Assembly: GCF_024199795.1 (NCBI RefSeq)
Contig: NZ_JANADK010000001.1
Span: forward strand, 8,856,001-8,920,000
Length of the DNA stretch: 64,000 nucleotides
DNA from: Bradyrhizobium sp. CCGB01
GTDB lineage: Bacteria; Pseudomonadota; Alphaproteobacteria; Rhizobiales; Xanthobacteraceae
Reading direction: 5' to 3'
Position 1 is the first letter of the stretch; the number at the start of each line of letters is the position of its first letter. The notes under the pieces were generated by a model. The model did not search any database and had not been told where the DNA came from. It saw only the letters and a list, made by a program, of their open reading frames with translations. Below are positions 44,635 to 53,646 of this stretch, piece by piece. A program made the position numbers and the translations under genes.

Positions 44635-44953
44635 TCGATCCTCATCGCAGATTGAGGACGACGGGACGCAGAGTATCACGTCTCGATAGTTGCTGCACTC
44701 GCAGCGGGCGGGTACGGGCGTATGGGCGGAGGACCGGTACGGGTCACCGAACGACCTAACGTGAGCAAATCCGGTACGCCATGCCTTGACTGAACGGACC
44801 TCAGCGGGTGGGTCGCCACTTCCCAGATGGGGCTCAAGCCGTCCAACCGTGGGGCCTAATCTGCTTCTCACTGGGGAGCGGCACTTGCGGGGACAGCCTT
44901 CCATGCTGCCATCTTCGCGAAGGGGGCCGGGTGAACGCCGCAATTTCCGACCT
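44635..44953. other. Gene-free stretch beside the pseudogene
   Basis: About 320 bases with only short, compositionally biased frames on both strands. Nothing recognisable was seen. It may be eroded coding DNA. Confidence 0.5.
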
Positions 44954-45289
44954 TCAGAATTCGCCGACGGCACAGAACGACGACATTTCCGCAAGACGGC
45001 TCGCTTGCGAAGCAAAATCCTCGAAGGCTGCGACCGCGTCGCGCATGTTGTGGCAGCCGCGACTGTCGAGCGACGAGTCGACGCGAAGGTCGAACAGCTC
45101 CATCCAGAACAACGGGCTGTCAGGCAAGCCGGCTCCCAGCGCTTCGAACATGCTGATCTCGCAATCCCCGACCCGTTCGAGTGCAACCGTCCGGGAACCA
45201 TGGGCGATATGAGGAATTCCGAGCAACTTTCCGTAGCCTCGCAGTATCTTCACGTTGATGGGCGGCGTGGCGCCGTCACTGCTGGACAT
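44954..45289 (-). CDS. Hypothetical protein
   Basis: The 111-residue reading MSSSDGATPPINVKILRGYG starts at ATG 45289 after AAGG; the frame opens 16 codons earlier. The composition is balanced and protein-like (IPHIAHGSRTVALERVGDCE, SPLFWMELFDLRVDSSLDSR, AVAAFEDFASQASRLAEMSS), unlike the arginine-rich shadows around it. No signal peptide, membrane segment or known motif is visible. It is divergent from the AraC-type gene. Confidence 0.55.
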   Translation of the reverse strand: MSSSDGATPPINVKILRGYGKLLGIPHIAHGSRTVALERVGDCEISMFEALGAGLPDSPLFWMELFDLRVDSSLDSRGCHNMRDAVAAFEDFASQASRLAEMSSFCAVGEF

Positions 45290-45467
45290 CAAGGCCTTCG
45301 ATATTCTTGGAGAGGATGGGGGTGCCCCCGAGGACAAAACACCAGTCTGAGGGCAGGCGACTGATTTAAGTCACACGGCACCGGCATTCTTGTTATCTTG
45401 AGCCAATAACTTGATTTTGCGTGCCGCGATCGCGCTCCCAACAACAGAACGACGAAAAGGGTTCGCT

Positions 45468-46586
45468 GTGCCTGCTGCCCGTTCGCCTCAGTTCCAATCG
45501 CTGCCCAGTGCCACCGGCGCGATCGCACGCCTGGTCTGGGCCCGCCTGCTGGAGGTCGGCATCCAGGCGGACAGTCTGTTGTCCAGGGTCGGATTGACGC
45601 GCGCGCAGATCGAAGATCGCAAGGCGCGCCTTGGCGCTGAAAGCCAGATCCGATTTGTGGAGCTTGGTGCCGAGGCGCTGCAGGACGACACGCTCGGATT
45701 TCATCTGGCACGGGACTTCGACCTGCGAGAAATCGGCCTGCTTTACTATGTCACCGCGTCCTCCGGCACGGTCGCCGAAGCCTTGTCCAAAGCGGAGCGC
45801 TATTGCCACCTCGCCAATGAAGGGGTTTCGCTGCGATTCGCCGCGAAGGAGATGAAAATTGCGCTGAGATATGTCGGCATGGATCGGCGATCGGACCGGC
45901 ATCAGATCGAATTCTGGCTGACCACCATCATTCGAATCAACCGCGTCTTGACCAACCGCCGGCTGGTCCCGAGCCAGGTCCGGGTCGCCCATCGCCGCCG
46001 CACGACACCCGCGGACGTCAAGTCGTTCATGGGGTGCGAGATCGAGTTCGGTTGCGACGTCGACGAGATCATCTTCCCTCAATCAACGGGCCTCATCCCG
46101 ATCGAGAGCGCTGACCACTATCTGAACGATCTGCTGGTCGCCTATTGCGAAGAGGCGCTGGCGCACCGCAAGTCGCGCGCGACCTCGCTCAGATCGAGCG
46201 TCGAAAATGCGATCGCCCCCCTGCTCCCGCATCGCGAGGCACGGGTCGAAGAGATCGCCCGCCGCTTAGGCATGAGCCATCGCACGCTGGTGCGGCGCCT
46301 CGCTTTGGAGGGATTGACCTTCAGCGGCGTCCTTGACGAGATGAAGATCGATCTCGCCAAGAGCTATCTGAAGAACGACGAACTGCCTATTTCGCAAACC
46401 GCCTGGCTGCTCGGCTACGGAGAAGTCAGCGCGTTCACCCACGCCTTCAAGCGCTGGACCGGAATGACGCCAAGGCAATGGCGTGCCCTGGACACCCCCG
46501 AACCGGACCACGACGCAGGCGACGGGCCCGCTCGTGACCCAGTTTCCTCCGAGATGCCCATCGCAAATCGCCGAGACCATCCTTAA
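45468..46586 (+). CDS. AraC-family regulator with Arabinose_bd-type N-terminal domain
   Basis: From GTG 45468 (VPAARSPQFQS), preceded by AAAGGG, this gives 372 residues; a TTG at 45411 would add 19. Residues about 20-210 resemble the Arabinose_bd domain of OruR/ArgR-like regulators (LGFHLARDFDLREIGLLYYV). The C-terminal part holds two helix-turn-helix units (VEEIARRLGMSHRTLVRRLA and ISQTAWLLGYGEVSAFTHAF, then GMTPRQWR). It ends 9 bases before the flavin-dependent oxidoreductase gene, which it probably controls. Confidence 0.9.
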   Translation: MPAARSPQFQSLPSATGAIARLVWARLLEVGIQADSLLSRVGLTRAQIEDRKARLGAESQIRFVELGAEALQDDTLGFHLARDFDLREIGLLYYVTASSGTVAEALSKAERYCHLANEGVSLRFAAKEMKIALRYVGMDRRSDRHQIEFWLTTIIRINRVLTNRRLVPSQVRVAHRRRTTPADVKSFMGCEIEFGCDVDEIIFPQSTGLIPIESADHYLNDLLVAYCEEALAHRKSRATSLRSSVENAIAPLLPHREARVEEIARRLGMSHRTLVRRLALEGLTFSGVLDEMKIDLAKSYLKNDELPISQTAWLLGYGEVSAFTHAFKRWTGMTPRQWRALDTPEPDHDAGDGPARDPVSSEMPIANRRDHP

Positions 46587-46595
46587 ATTGCCCCC

Positions 46596-47618
46596 ATGAA
46601 GAAAATCGGATTCCTGTCCTTCGGACACTGGACGCCCTCGCCGCAGTCGCAGACCCGCTCGGCCGCGGACACGCTGCTGCAATCCATCGAGCTTGCCGTC
46701 GCGGCGGAGCAGTTAGGGGCGGACGGCGCTTACTTCCGCGTGCATCATTTCGCGCGCCAGCTCGCCTCGCCCTTTCCACTGCTCGCCGCGGTCGGTGCGA
46801 AAACCAGCAAGATCGAGATCGGCACCGCCGTCATCGACATGCGCTACGAGAACCCGCTTTACATGGTGGAGGATGCCGGCAGCGCCGATCTCATCGCCGG
46901 CGGGCGGCTCCAGCTCGGCATCAGCCGCGGCTCGCCCGAGCAGGTGATCGACGGCTGGCGCTACTTTGGTTATCGCCCGGCCGACGGCCAGAGCGATGCC
47001 GACATGGGCCGGCGCCATGCCGAGGTCTTCCTCGATCTGCTCCGCGGCGAAGGCTTTGCCGAGCCCAATCCGCAGCCGATGTTTCCGAACCCGCCGGGCC
47101 TGTTGCGCCTGGAGCCGCATGCCGCGGGCCTGCGCGAACGGATCTGGTGGGGCGCCGGCTCGAACGCCACCGCGGTGTGGGCGGCGAAGCTCGGCATGAA
47201 CTTGCAGAGCTCGACGCTGAAGAACGACGAGACCGGCGAAGCCTTTCACGTGCAGCAGGCCGCGCAAATTCGCGCCTATCGCGCGGCGTGGAAGGAAGCC
47301 GGCCACACCCGTGAACCTCGCGTGTCCGTCAGCCGCAGCATCTTCGCGCTGATGAACGATCGCGACCGCGCCTATTTCGGCGGCGAGCGCGGCGGCGAAG
47401 ACCAGATCGGCTTCATCGATCCGCAAACCCGCGCGATCTTCGGCCGGAGTTATGCGGCCGAGCCGGACGCGCTGATCGAGCAGCTACGGCAGGACGAGGC
47501 GATTGCGGAAGCGGACACGCTGCTGCTGACGATTCCGAACCAGTTAGGCGTTGATTATTGCGCGCACGCGATCGAGGCGATCCTCACGCAGGTGGCGCCG
47601 GCGCTTGGGTGGCGGTGA
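46596..47618 (+). CDS. LLM-class flavin-dependent oxidoreductase
   Basis: The 340-residue protein has the luciferase-like TIM barrel pattern: GFLSFGHWTP at strand 1, DGAYFRVHHFARQLASPFPL, IEIGTAVIDMRYENPLYMVE, GRLQLGISRGSPEQ, and WWGAGSNATAVWAAKLG. It probably uses FMN or F420 with an oxidisable substrate that is unknown. It follows the AraC gene by 9 bases on the same strand, so the pair likely forms a substrate-inducible unit. Confidence 0.9.
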   Translation: MKKIGFLSFGHWTPSPQSQTRSAADTLLQSIELAVAAEQLGADGAYFRVHHFARQLASPFPLLAAVGAKTSKIEIGTAVIDMRYENPLYMVEDAGSADLIAGGRLQLGISRGSPEQVIDGWRYFGYRPADGQSDADMGRRHAEVFLDLLRGEGFAEPNPQPMFPNPPGLLRLEPHAAGLRERIWWGAGSNATAVWAAKLGMNLQSSTLKNDETGEAFHVQQAAQIRAYRAAWKEAGHTREPRVSVSRSIFALMNDRDRAYFGGERGGEDQIGFIDPQTRAIFGRSYAAEPDALIEQLRQDEAIAEADTLLLTIPNQLGVDYCAHAIEAILTQVAPALGWR

Positions 47619-47643
47619 GGCATTAGCCACACGCGGCCCCGAT

Positions 47644-48102
47644 TCAGTCGGCACCCAGGCTGTGGCTGATCCGCGTCACGACGCCATCCCATTGCCGCTT
47701 CTCGTCCGCGGGATAATTGATCAGCACGCAATGCACGTAGCGCTGCGAGAAATTGCAGCGATCATACCAGATCTTGTCGCGCTTCACGCTGGAGACCACG
47801 AAGAACCTCGGGGTGATCCGCTTGTAGACGATTCCGGATGGAGGATTTTTCCTGGCCAGGAATTCGGCTGGCGAGAGCCCCTGGTTCGGAACGGCCTGCA
47901 CGGTGAGATCGGCGCGGCCATCCGACGTGCGAAATTGCTGGCCGTATCCGTCAGGCTTCCCGGCAAGCTCGGAGAAGAGCGAAGCGGGGATTTCAACCGA
48001 GGTGCCGGACTCGGGAATGCGGTAGCCGGTCCAGCTCTCTGCGCGGGCACCAGCGGAGAATGCCGCAAAGAGCGCAATGACGACAGCGGCTGTTGTCTTC
48101 AT
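47644..48102 (-). CDS. Secreted hypothetical protein
   Basis: The 152-residue protein has a signal peptide (MKTTAAVVIALFAAFSAGARAE). The mature part (SWTGYRIPESGTSVEIPASL, FLARKNPPSGIVYKRITPRF, RDKIWYDRCNFSQRYVHCVL) has one cysteine pair, Cys115 and Cys123 or nearby, probably a disulfide. It resembles small periplasmic proteins common in Bradyrhizobium and Rhodopseudomonas with no known function. It converges with the LLM gene. Confidence 0.75.
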   Translation of the reverse strand: MKTTAAVVIALFAAFSAGARAESWTGYRIPESGTSVEIPASLFSELAGKPDGYGQQFRTSDGRADLTVQAVPNQGLSPAEFLARKNPPSGIVYKRITPRFFVVSSVKRDKIWYDRCNFSQRYVHCVLINYPADEKRQWDGVVTRISHSLGAD

Positions 48103-48112
48103 GTCGACCTCA

Positions 48113-48331
48113 TCAAGTGCGTGGCGCCAGTTGCAGCTCCATCAAGGCGATCCTCTTCAGGTTCGCCACATCGCGCTCCCCAGCACCGGCCGTGCGCAGG
48201 ATGGATTCGGCGAGCGCACTGACATGTGAGGCATGCACCGGCTCCGGCAGCGTCGCCACCGCTGCTTCCAGGGCGGCGGTCATCAACTCGATCACTTCGG
48301 GCGAAAATTCGGCGTTGGAAAGGTTCTTCAT
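48113..48331 (-). CDS. Small conserved-type helical protein
   Basis: From ATG 48331 the frame encodes 72 residues (MKNLSNAEFSPEVIELMTAA and onward), predicted helical and acidic-to-neutral, ending QLAPRT. The frame opens 90 codons earlier, but that part is arginine-rich and overlaps the next gene. It lies 10 bases before the secreted protein gene, so they may be co-transcribed. No function is known. Confidence 0.65.
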   Translation of the reverse strand: MKNLSNAEFSPEVIELMTAALEAAVATLPEPVHASHVSALAESILRTAGAGERDVANLKRIALMELQLAPRT

Positions 48332-48557
48332 CTCGCGCTGCCGGCTGCTTTTGCAGGCCGCTAACCCAACGCCGGGAAAAAATGGAAGTTCCTGCGCGGG
48401 CGGCAAAAGCTCGCCATCAATTCGAAGGCGACGCGCTGAACAGCGGCGAGACGGCCCACCTACGTCGTGCCGGCGTTTGGTGGCGCTGCGGCCGGCGATA
48501 TGCCCCCGGCCCCGCGCGCGTTCACGGGAAATATTTCGCGCCGGCAACCCGATGAGC

Positions 48558-50120
48558 TCAAGTCGCGGCCTGGTAGTGCGTGAGCGACGCCGGCTCTGCA
48601 CTCTGCACGACCACCGTCTGCATCCTGATCTGGCTTCCGATCACGAGCCCGGTGAGCGAGAGCATGAGGCCCAGCGCCGGCGGCGCGAACAGGGCCTCTT
48701 CCTGGAACATGCCGTTGAGCAGCACGACCATGACGCCGAAGCCTGCGAGGCCCTGCGTCAGATATCCCGATGATGCGTAGAGGCGCCATGCCCTGAGCGC
48801 CATCGCGAAATAGAAACCAAGCGGCACGAGGGCGGCGATGCCCATCTGGTAGATCAGCACGCCGATCGCGCTCTCGACCGCGCCATCGGTCGTTCCGGCC
48901 TGCTGTGCTGCGCTCCAGTCGATCGAGAAATAGCCCTCCGACAGGTTTCCGCCAACTCCGAGACCCCGGCCAAACGGCTTTTCCAGAAATCCGTTCAAGC
49001 CCCCCATGAGACCAAGAACATGATAATCGCCGATCTGCAAGCCGACGCGAATCGCGGCGACGGCAAACACGGCCAAGGCCACGAAGCCGAGCAATAGCGT
49101 CACCATGGCGCCGAGCAGACGGGTCGACATCCAGGCTGCGGCGACGAACACCACCACGATCAGCGCGCCCTTCACGCTGCAAAAGATCAGGAGGGGCAAC
49201 GCAACGAGGGCCAGAAACGGACGCCCGACCGAAAACAGGAACAGCCCGAAGAAGGCGATCCCGTACCCGAAGCTGATCGGGTGCATGTTCGGTCCGTGAA
49301 TGCGCAGGATCTTCGACAGCCCGAAGCCTTCGAGCAGGGGCGTATTCAGGAAGTCGAAGCTGAAACGATCCTTGAGGTCGACAGGCACGTTTCCGGTGGC
49401 GCGCATCTCGGCTTCCCATACCCCCGAACGGGTCGCCTTGAGCTCGTCGAAACCCCAGAACGTATAGCCGTTCGTGATCGCCAGCCAGAAATCCCGGAAC
49501 GCAAACTCGACATAGCCGCAAATGATGAGAATGACAGCGAGCGTCACCAGGAACGATGTCGCGCGAACTTCATAGGTCGCGGCCGTCAGCAACGAGAGCT
49601 GGAACAGAAACAGCGGAAGCACGATGTTGCGCAAATAGACCGTTGCCGCCTGGCCGTCCTGGACGAAGCCGATCGCGAAATAGAGCGCGACCACGGCGAG
49701 GGTGACGACGCCCCAGCGCATGATCTGGTTCACCTCGGCCGATCGATTCCTTTGACCGAACACGTAGAGGCCGAACGTCGTCAGCCACATCACGGAGCAG
49801 ACGAGGAAATTATAGCCCTTGATGAAGTCGAGATCGGACGGAGCCGGGACCAGGGGCGAGAGGATCGAGACGAACAGGTTCTGGAAGAACAGGACGAAGA
49901 TCGCGATGGCCGGCGCGTAGGTCGGAACCATAACGATGATTGCGATCGCGATCAGGACCTCGACAGTCAGGGACAGGACCGGGCTCGCCACGTGCAGCAC
50001 CGGAACAAAGCCGATCGTTGCGATGGCGATGCACAGCGTCGGGATCACCTCGCGCAACGGCGACGGCCCGGCAATGCCGGCCTGCATGGCGTGAAGCTGC
50101 GGTGAGTCCCCGCCACTCAT
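48558..50120 (-). CDS. O-antigen ligase/Wzy-like polysaccharide polymerase
   Basis: The 520-residue membrane protein has about 12 hydrophobic segments and a long periplasmic loop in the C-terminal half (GRGLGVGGNLSEGYFSIDWS region), the layout of Wzy/WaaL-like proteins. The start at 50120 follows AAAGGA. It is the third gene after the Wzc-like and GH5 genes, which suggests polymerisation of an exopolysaccharide. No glycosyltransferase, flippase or outer-membrane exporter lies in the window. Confidence 0.8.
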   Translation of the reverse strand: MSGGDSPQLHAMQAGIAGPSPLREVIPTLCIAIATIGFVPVLHVASPVLSLTVEVLIAIAIIVMVPTYAPAIAIFVLFFQNLFVSILSPLVPAPSDLDFIKGYNFLVCSVMWLTTFGLYVFGQRNRSAEVNQIMRWGVVTLAVVALYFAIGFVQDGQAATVYLRNIVLPLFLFQLSLLTAATYEVRATSFLVTLAVILIICGYVEFAFRDFWLAITNGYTFWGFDELKATRSGVWEAEMRATGNVPVDLKDRFSFDFLNTPLLEGFGLSKILRIHGPNMHPISFGYGIAFFGLFLFSVGRPFLALVALPLLIFCSVKGALIVVVFVAAAWMSTRLLGAMVTLLLGFVALAVFAVAAIRVGLQIGDYHVLGLMGGLNGFLEKPFGRGLGVGGNLSEGYFSIDWSAAQQAGTTDGAVESAIGVLIYQMGIAALVPLGFYFAMALRAWRLYASSGYLTQGLAGFGVMVVLLNGMFQEEALFAPPALGLMLSLTGLVIGSQIRMQTVVVQSAEPASLTHYQAAT

Positions 50121-50198
50121 GGGTCGTCCTTTGGCGTAGCGCGGAGGCCACGATAGCGGCGGGATATGTAAGGTTTCGTTAACGATGGCGAACCGGGA

Positions 50199-51350
50199 TC
50201 AGCGCCGGCCCGGCTTCGCCGCGCCCAATAGCGCACGCATCACGTCGGGATCGGGCTTGCCCGTGCTGCTGTCGACGAGGCCGAACCCCTGCGCCAGCTC
50301 CCAATGCGCCCAGCCCCAGCAATGCGCCCTCGCATAGGCGGTCACTGCCGCGAGCCAGCGCACCCGGCTCTCCCGGGGCGCGCCGGCTTTCAGCACGCCG
50401 AACTCGTTGACGATGATTGGCCGTGAAAACTGCTGCTGCCACGCGAGGGCGGGCGCGAGCCATTGATCGACATCAGGCTTGTCCCTGGCGACGGCAATCG
50501 CCGTGTCGAGCATGGCAAGCGCCTTCGCCGCACCTCTCATCTGCAAATCCTGGCGGAGCGCCTGAACCTTGGGATCGCCGGCATTGATGGGGTAAGGCAG
50601 ATCGATGATGTCGTGCAGTGGATCCTGCGCATCCCAATGGCCCTGATGGGTGAACACCATGGGATCATAGAAATGGATGGCGTAGACGACGTTGGGATCC
50701 GACAGCGGACGAAACCGCGGCAGCGAGTCCGCGCGCTGCCAGTTGACCGGACCGACGATCAGGGTCGTGGCAGGAAGCAATTGGCGAACGGAGGCGGCGA
50801 GCGCTTCGACCTCCGTTTGCCACCTCTCGGCGTCGATATCGGGCTCATTGAGCAGCTCGGCAAAGACGCGGTCGGCGGGAAAAGACCGAATGACCTGCGC
50901 AAGCGCGCTCCAGGCATCCTGCATCTCGTGCGACGCCGCGTCGGGATCGTCCTTGTGCAGGCGATTGAAACGCTCGCCGGGATGGAGATCGACGGAGACG
51001 GAATAGCCGAGCGAGGTGAGTTGCTTCAGCGCCTTGTCGAGCGCGCGCAACGTCTCGTCGCGCTCCGCCTTCGCGGTGAAACGGAGCATCACGCGCTCGG
51101 CGGGCACCGGCAGCCGCACATGGCTCATGCCCGCCTTGCGCAACTGCTGGAGCAGCTCGCGGCCTGGGGCTGCGGATTTCGGACCGTTGATCCAGCCGTC
51201 GGCGTTGAAGCCGCGCGACAGCGCGGCAAGCCTCTCCGGCGCAACCGTTTGCGGCACGGGCACGCAAGTGCTCGCCGATGCCGGCGCGCCGCATGAGATC
51301 GACAGCAAGATCGCGGCAACGAGCAGACGACCGCGCGACCTCATCGTCAA
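50199..51350 (-). CDS. Glycoside hydrolase family 5 endoglucanase-like protein
   Basis: The 383-residue protein has a signal peptide (MTMRSRGRLLVAAILLSISC then GAPASA). The GH5 catalytic pair is visible: acid/base Glu169 in LLNEPD and nucleophile Glu316 in IIVNEFG, with VDLHPG and HFYDP also conserved. It starts with an ATGA overlap on the Wzc-like gene, so it belongs to the polysaccharide unit. It may trim or release the polymer in the periplasm, as cellulase-type hydrolases do in cellulose or EPS loci. Confidence 0.9.
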   Translation of the reverse strand: MTMRSRGRLLVAAILLSISCGAPASASTCVPVPQTVAPERLAALSRGFNADGWINGPKSAAPGRELLQQLRKAGMSHVRLPVPAERVMLRFTAKAERDETLRALDKALKQLTSLGYSVSVDLHPGERFNRLHKDDPDAASHEMQDAWSALAQVIRSFPADRVFAELLNEPDIDAERWQTEVEALAASVRQLLPATTLIVGPVNWQRADSLPRFRPLSDPNVVYAIHFYDPMVFTHQGHWDAQDPLHDIIDLPYPINAGDPKVQALRQDLQMRGAAKALAMLDTAIAVARDKPDVDQWLAPALAWQQQFSRPIIVNEFGVLKAGAPRESRVRWLAAVTAYARAHCWGWAHWELAQGFGLVDSSTGKPDPDVMRALLGAAKPGRR

Positions 51351-53500
51351 ACCGCCCGGCTTAACGCGCCGCCGTCAGGATGAGGTGCCGCGGAGCCCGC
51401 GGGCGCATGATTGACGACGAGACCGGTCGGCACGGTGTTGTATCGCGACAGTGCCGCAGTCACCCGCCGCATCGCCGCCGACCCGAGCTCGCCGGCGCGC
51501 ACCACCGGGATGATCAGATCCGCGTGCGCGGCCAGCGCGATCGCGTCGGGCTGCAATGCGAGATTGCTCGCATGGATGACGATCAGGTCGAACTCCGAGC
51601 GAATATCGTCTTCCAGCCGCGCATCGGCCTTCCTGCCGGCACTGAGCAACTCGATGATCGACTGAAGGCCCGCCGTGGTCGAGCCGTCCTGCCATTCGGT
51701 CACCGGTGGCTGGGCGCCGGCGAATTCCGGCTGGAGCCGGATCAGCACGCTCATCATGCCGCGATTGACGGCCGCGCGATTGAGGGAGCGCGCAACGGTG
51801 TTGCCGCCGGCGCTCTTGCCGACCGACAGCACGAGGGCGACCTTGCAGCCACGCACCGGCGCGCGGTCGATCCGCTCGAGCAGCGGACGCAGATAGGCGC
51901 CGAGATCAATCTCGGCCGTCGGCGCAATCGGCCGTTGCCAGACGGTGTTCGTCGCAGCTCCCGACGCCAGTTCGGGAATGCGAGCCCAGACCGGGAGGTT
52001 CGGCATCGCCTCGGGTGGGGGCGCAACAGGCGCCGGAGGCTGGACTTGCCGGCTTTGCGTGACCTCCGCCTTCGCACGCGCGGGCGTTCGCGCCGGAGCC
52101 TCAACGGGATCGGGCCGGTCGGACACGCTTTCCATTGCCGCAACGGCGGCGGTCGACGCCAGCAGCGAGCCGATCGCGAGCGCGGCGAGCAGCAAAGCGA
52201 GCGGCGGACGCGTCGAGCGCAGCGGTGGAATCGCGGGCGAAGCGATCTTGGTCTGCGAGCTCTGCAGCTGACGCTGCTCGCTGGTCGTCTTGAACCGCGA
52301 CAAAAACTGCTCGTAGATGTTCTTGTTGGCATCGGCGTCGCGCTGCAGCTCCTGCAGCTTCACGAGCGCCTGACCGTCGACCAGCATCTGCGTCTCGACC
52401 GCCTTCAGCTGCTTTTCCAGCGCGTTCTGCTGCTCCAGCTGCGCCTCATATTCGGACTTCGCCGTGTCGATGTTCTTCTTCCGCTCGACCTCGATCTGCC
52501 GGTTGAGATCGGCGAGCTGGCTGTAGGAGATCGCAAGATCGGGATGACGGTCGCCGTAGACCGCTTTCTTCTGCGCAATCTGGTCGTTCAGGGTCGAGCG
52601 CTGCGCGCGCAGCATGCTCAGGAGGTCCTGCTTCACCGGGCCTTCGACATTGGCCTTGAGATCGCGCTGCACCTGCTCGTAGCGCGCCTTGGCTTCCTCG
52701 GTGCGAAGACGCGCGGCCGAGACCTGCTGATTGATGTCGGTCACCCGCAATTGCTGGGTGGTGGAATCCTTGCCGGCATTGAGAATCTTGTGCTCGAACC
52801 TGAAGGCCGCGACGGCGTCCTCCGATGCGCGCAGGCGCTCGTTCAATGCCTTCAGCCGGTCCTTGAGCCAGTCGGCCGCCTCGTCCGTAGCCTCGGTGCG
52901 AACACGGCCCTGGCTGGCGACGAACGCCTCGGCGATGGCGTTGGCGTATTGCGCCGCCCGTTCCGCGCTGTTCGAGGTGAACGAGATCGCAATGACGTAG
53001 GTGAGCCCGCGGCGGGAGATATCGAGACGGGCGCGGAATTTCTCGAGCAGGCGCGTCATGTCGGTATGACCGCCCGCGATATCCGCGTCGTCGGCGATCT
53101 TGAGCTTCTCGATCAGGGGCCGGAGGAAGCCGTCCGATTTGGCGATCTCGATCTGGCTCTGAAGCGCGGCGGCATCCTGGCCGATGCCGGGCAGCACGTC
53201 CTGATCCGAGGTCACGCGCAGCTCGCGGGGATCGAGGACGACCAGGGCTGTCGCGGCATACCGGACCGGCAGGACCATCAGGACAACGACGCCGAGGGCG
53301 AATAGCGCCAATGCCAGCGTCAGGATGCGCCGGCCATTCTCGCGCAGGAAAGCGAGCGCGCCGGTGACGGTCAGCGATCCCTTGATCAGCGCGGGCGAGG
53401 CGCTGTCAGGCTTCGCCGTCGCAGCCCGCGGCGCTTCCCACGAAGCCGCAGGCTCCGTCGGGGCGATGCTTCGCGGAGATGCGCTTCGACCGAACGCCAT
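51347..53500 (-). CDS. Wzc/GumC-like polysaccharide chain-length protein with degenerate kinase domain
   Basis: The 717-residue protein has a Wzz domain after residue 40, transmembrane segments near 58-79 and 433-456, a long coiled coil (about 205-415) between them, and a cytoplasmic BY-kinase-like domain (about 530-717). All three ATP motifs are altered: Walker A reads SVGKSAGGNT with Asn567 where the lysine should be, Walker A' is SVLIRLQ without aspartate, and Walker B is LIVIHAS without aspartate. No C-terminal tyrosine cluster exists. It is therefore a pseudokinase scaffold for polymer length control, which is inferred. Confidence 0.88.
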   Translation of the reverse strand: MAFGRSASPRSIAPTEPAASWEAPRAATAKPDSASPALIKGSLTVTGALAFLRENGRRILTLALALFALGVVVLMVLPVRYAATALVVLDPRELRVTSDQDVLPGIGQDAAALQSQIEIAKSDGFLRPLIEKLKIADDADIAGGHTDMTRLLEKFRARLDISRRGLTYVIAISFTSNSAERAAQYANAIAEAFVASQGRVRTEATDEAADWLKDRLKALNERLRASEDAVAAFRFEHKILNAGKDSTTQQLRVTDINQQVSAARLRTEEAKARYEQVQRDLKANVEGPVKQDLLSMLRAQRSTLNDQIAQKKAVYGDRHPDLAISYSQLADLNRQIEVERKKNIDTAKSEYEAQLEQQNALEKQLKAVETQMLVDGQALVKLQELQRDADANKNIYEQFLSRFKTTSEQRQLQSSQTKIASPAIPPLRSTRPPLALLLAALAIGSLLASTAAVAAMESVSDRPDPVEAPARTPARAKAEVTQSRQVQPPAPVAPPPEAMPNLPVWARIPELASGAATNTVWQRPIAPTAEIDLGAYLRPLLERIDRAPVRGCKVALVLSVGKSAGGNTVARSLNRAAVNRGMMSVLIRLQPEFAGAQPPVTEWQDGSTTAGLQSIIELLSAGRKADARLEDDIRSEFDLIVIHASNLALQPDAIALAAHADLIIPVVRAGELGSAAMRRVTAALSRYNTVPTGLVVNHAPAGSAAPHPDGGALSRAV

Positions 53501-53646
53501 GGGATTGGACTCGAAATCAACTGACAGGCACAGCCTGGAGGCTTGCTACACCGTAAATATCCATGGTTAACCGGCGGTTACGGCTGCCCCGCTACGGCTG
53601 GTTACCAATTGGTGAATGAGATGGCTCTCGTGGCTATGGCGGCGGC

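Noticed and set aside
44786..45364. 192-codon plus-strand frame across the hypothetical gene at 44954-45289
   Set aside because: It is arginine- and glycine-rich with no motif; the minus-strand frame has balanced, protein-like composition.
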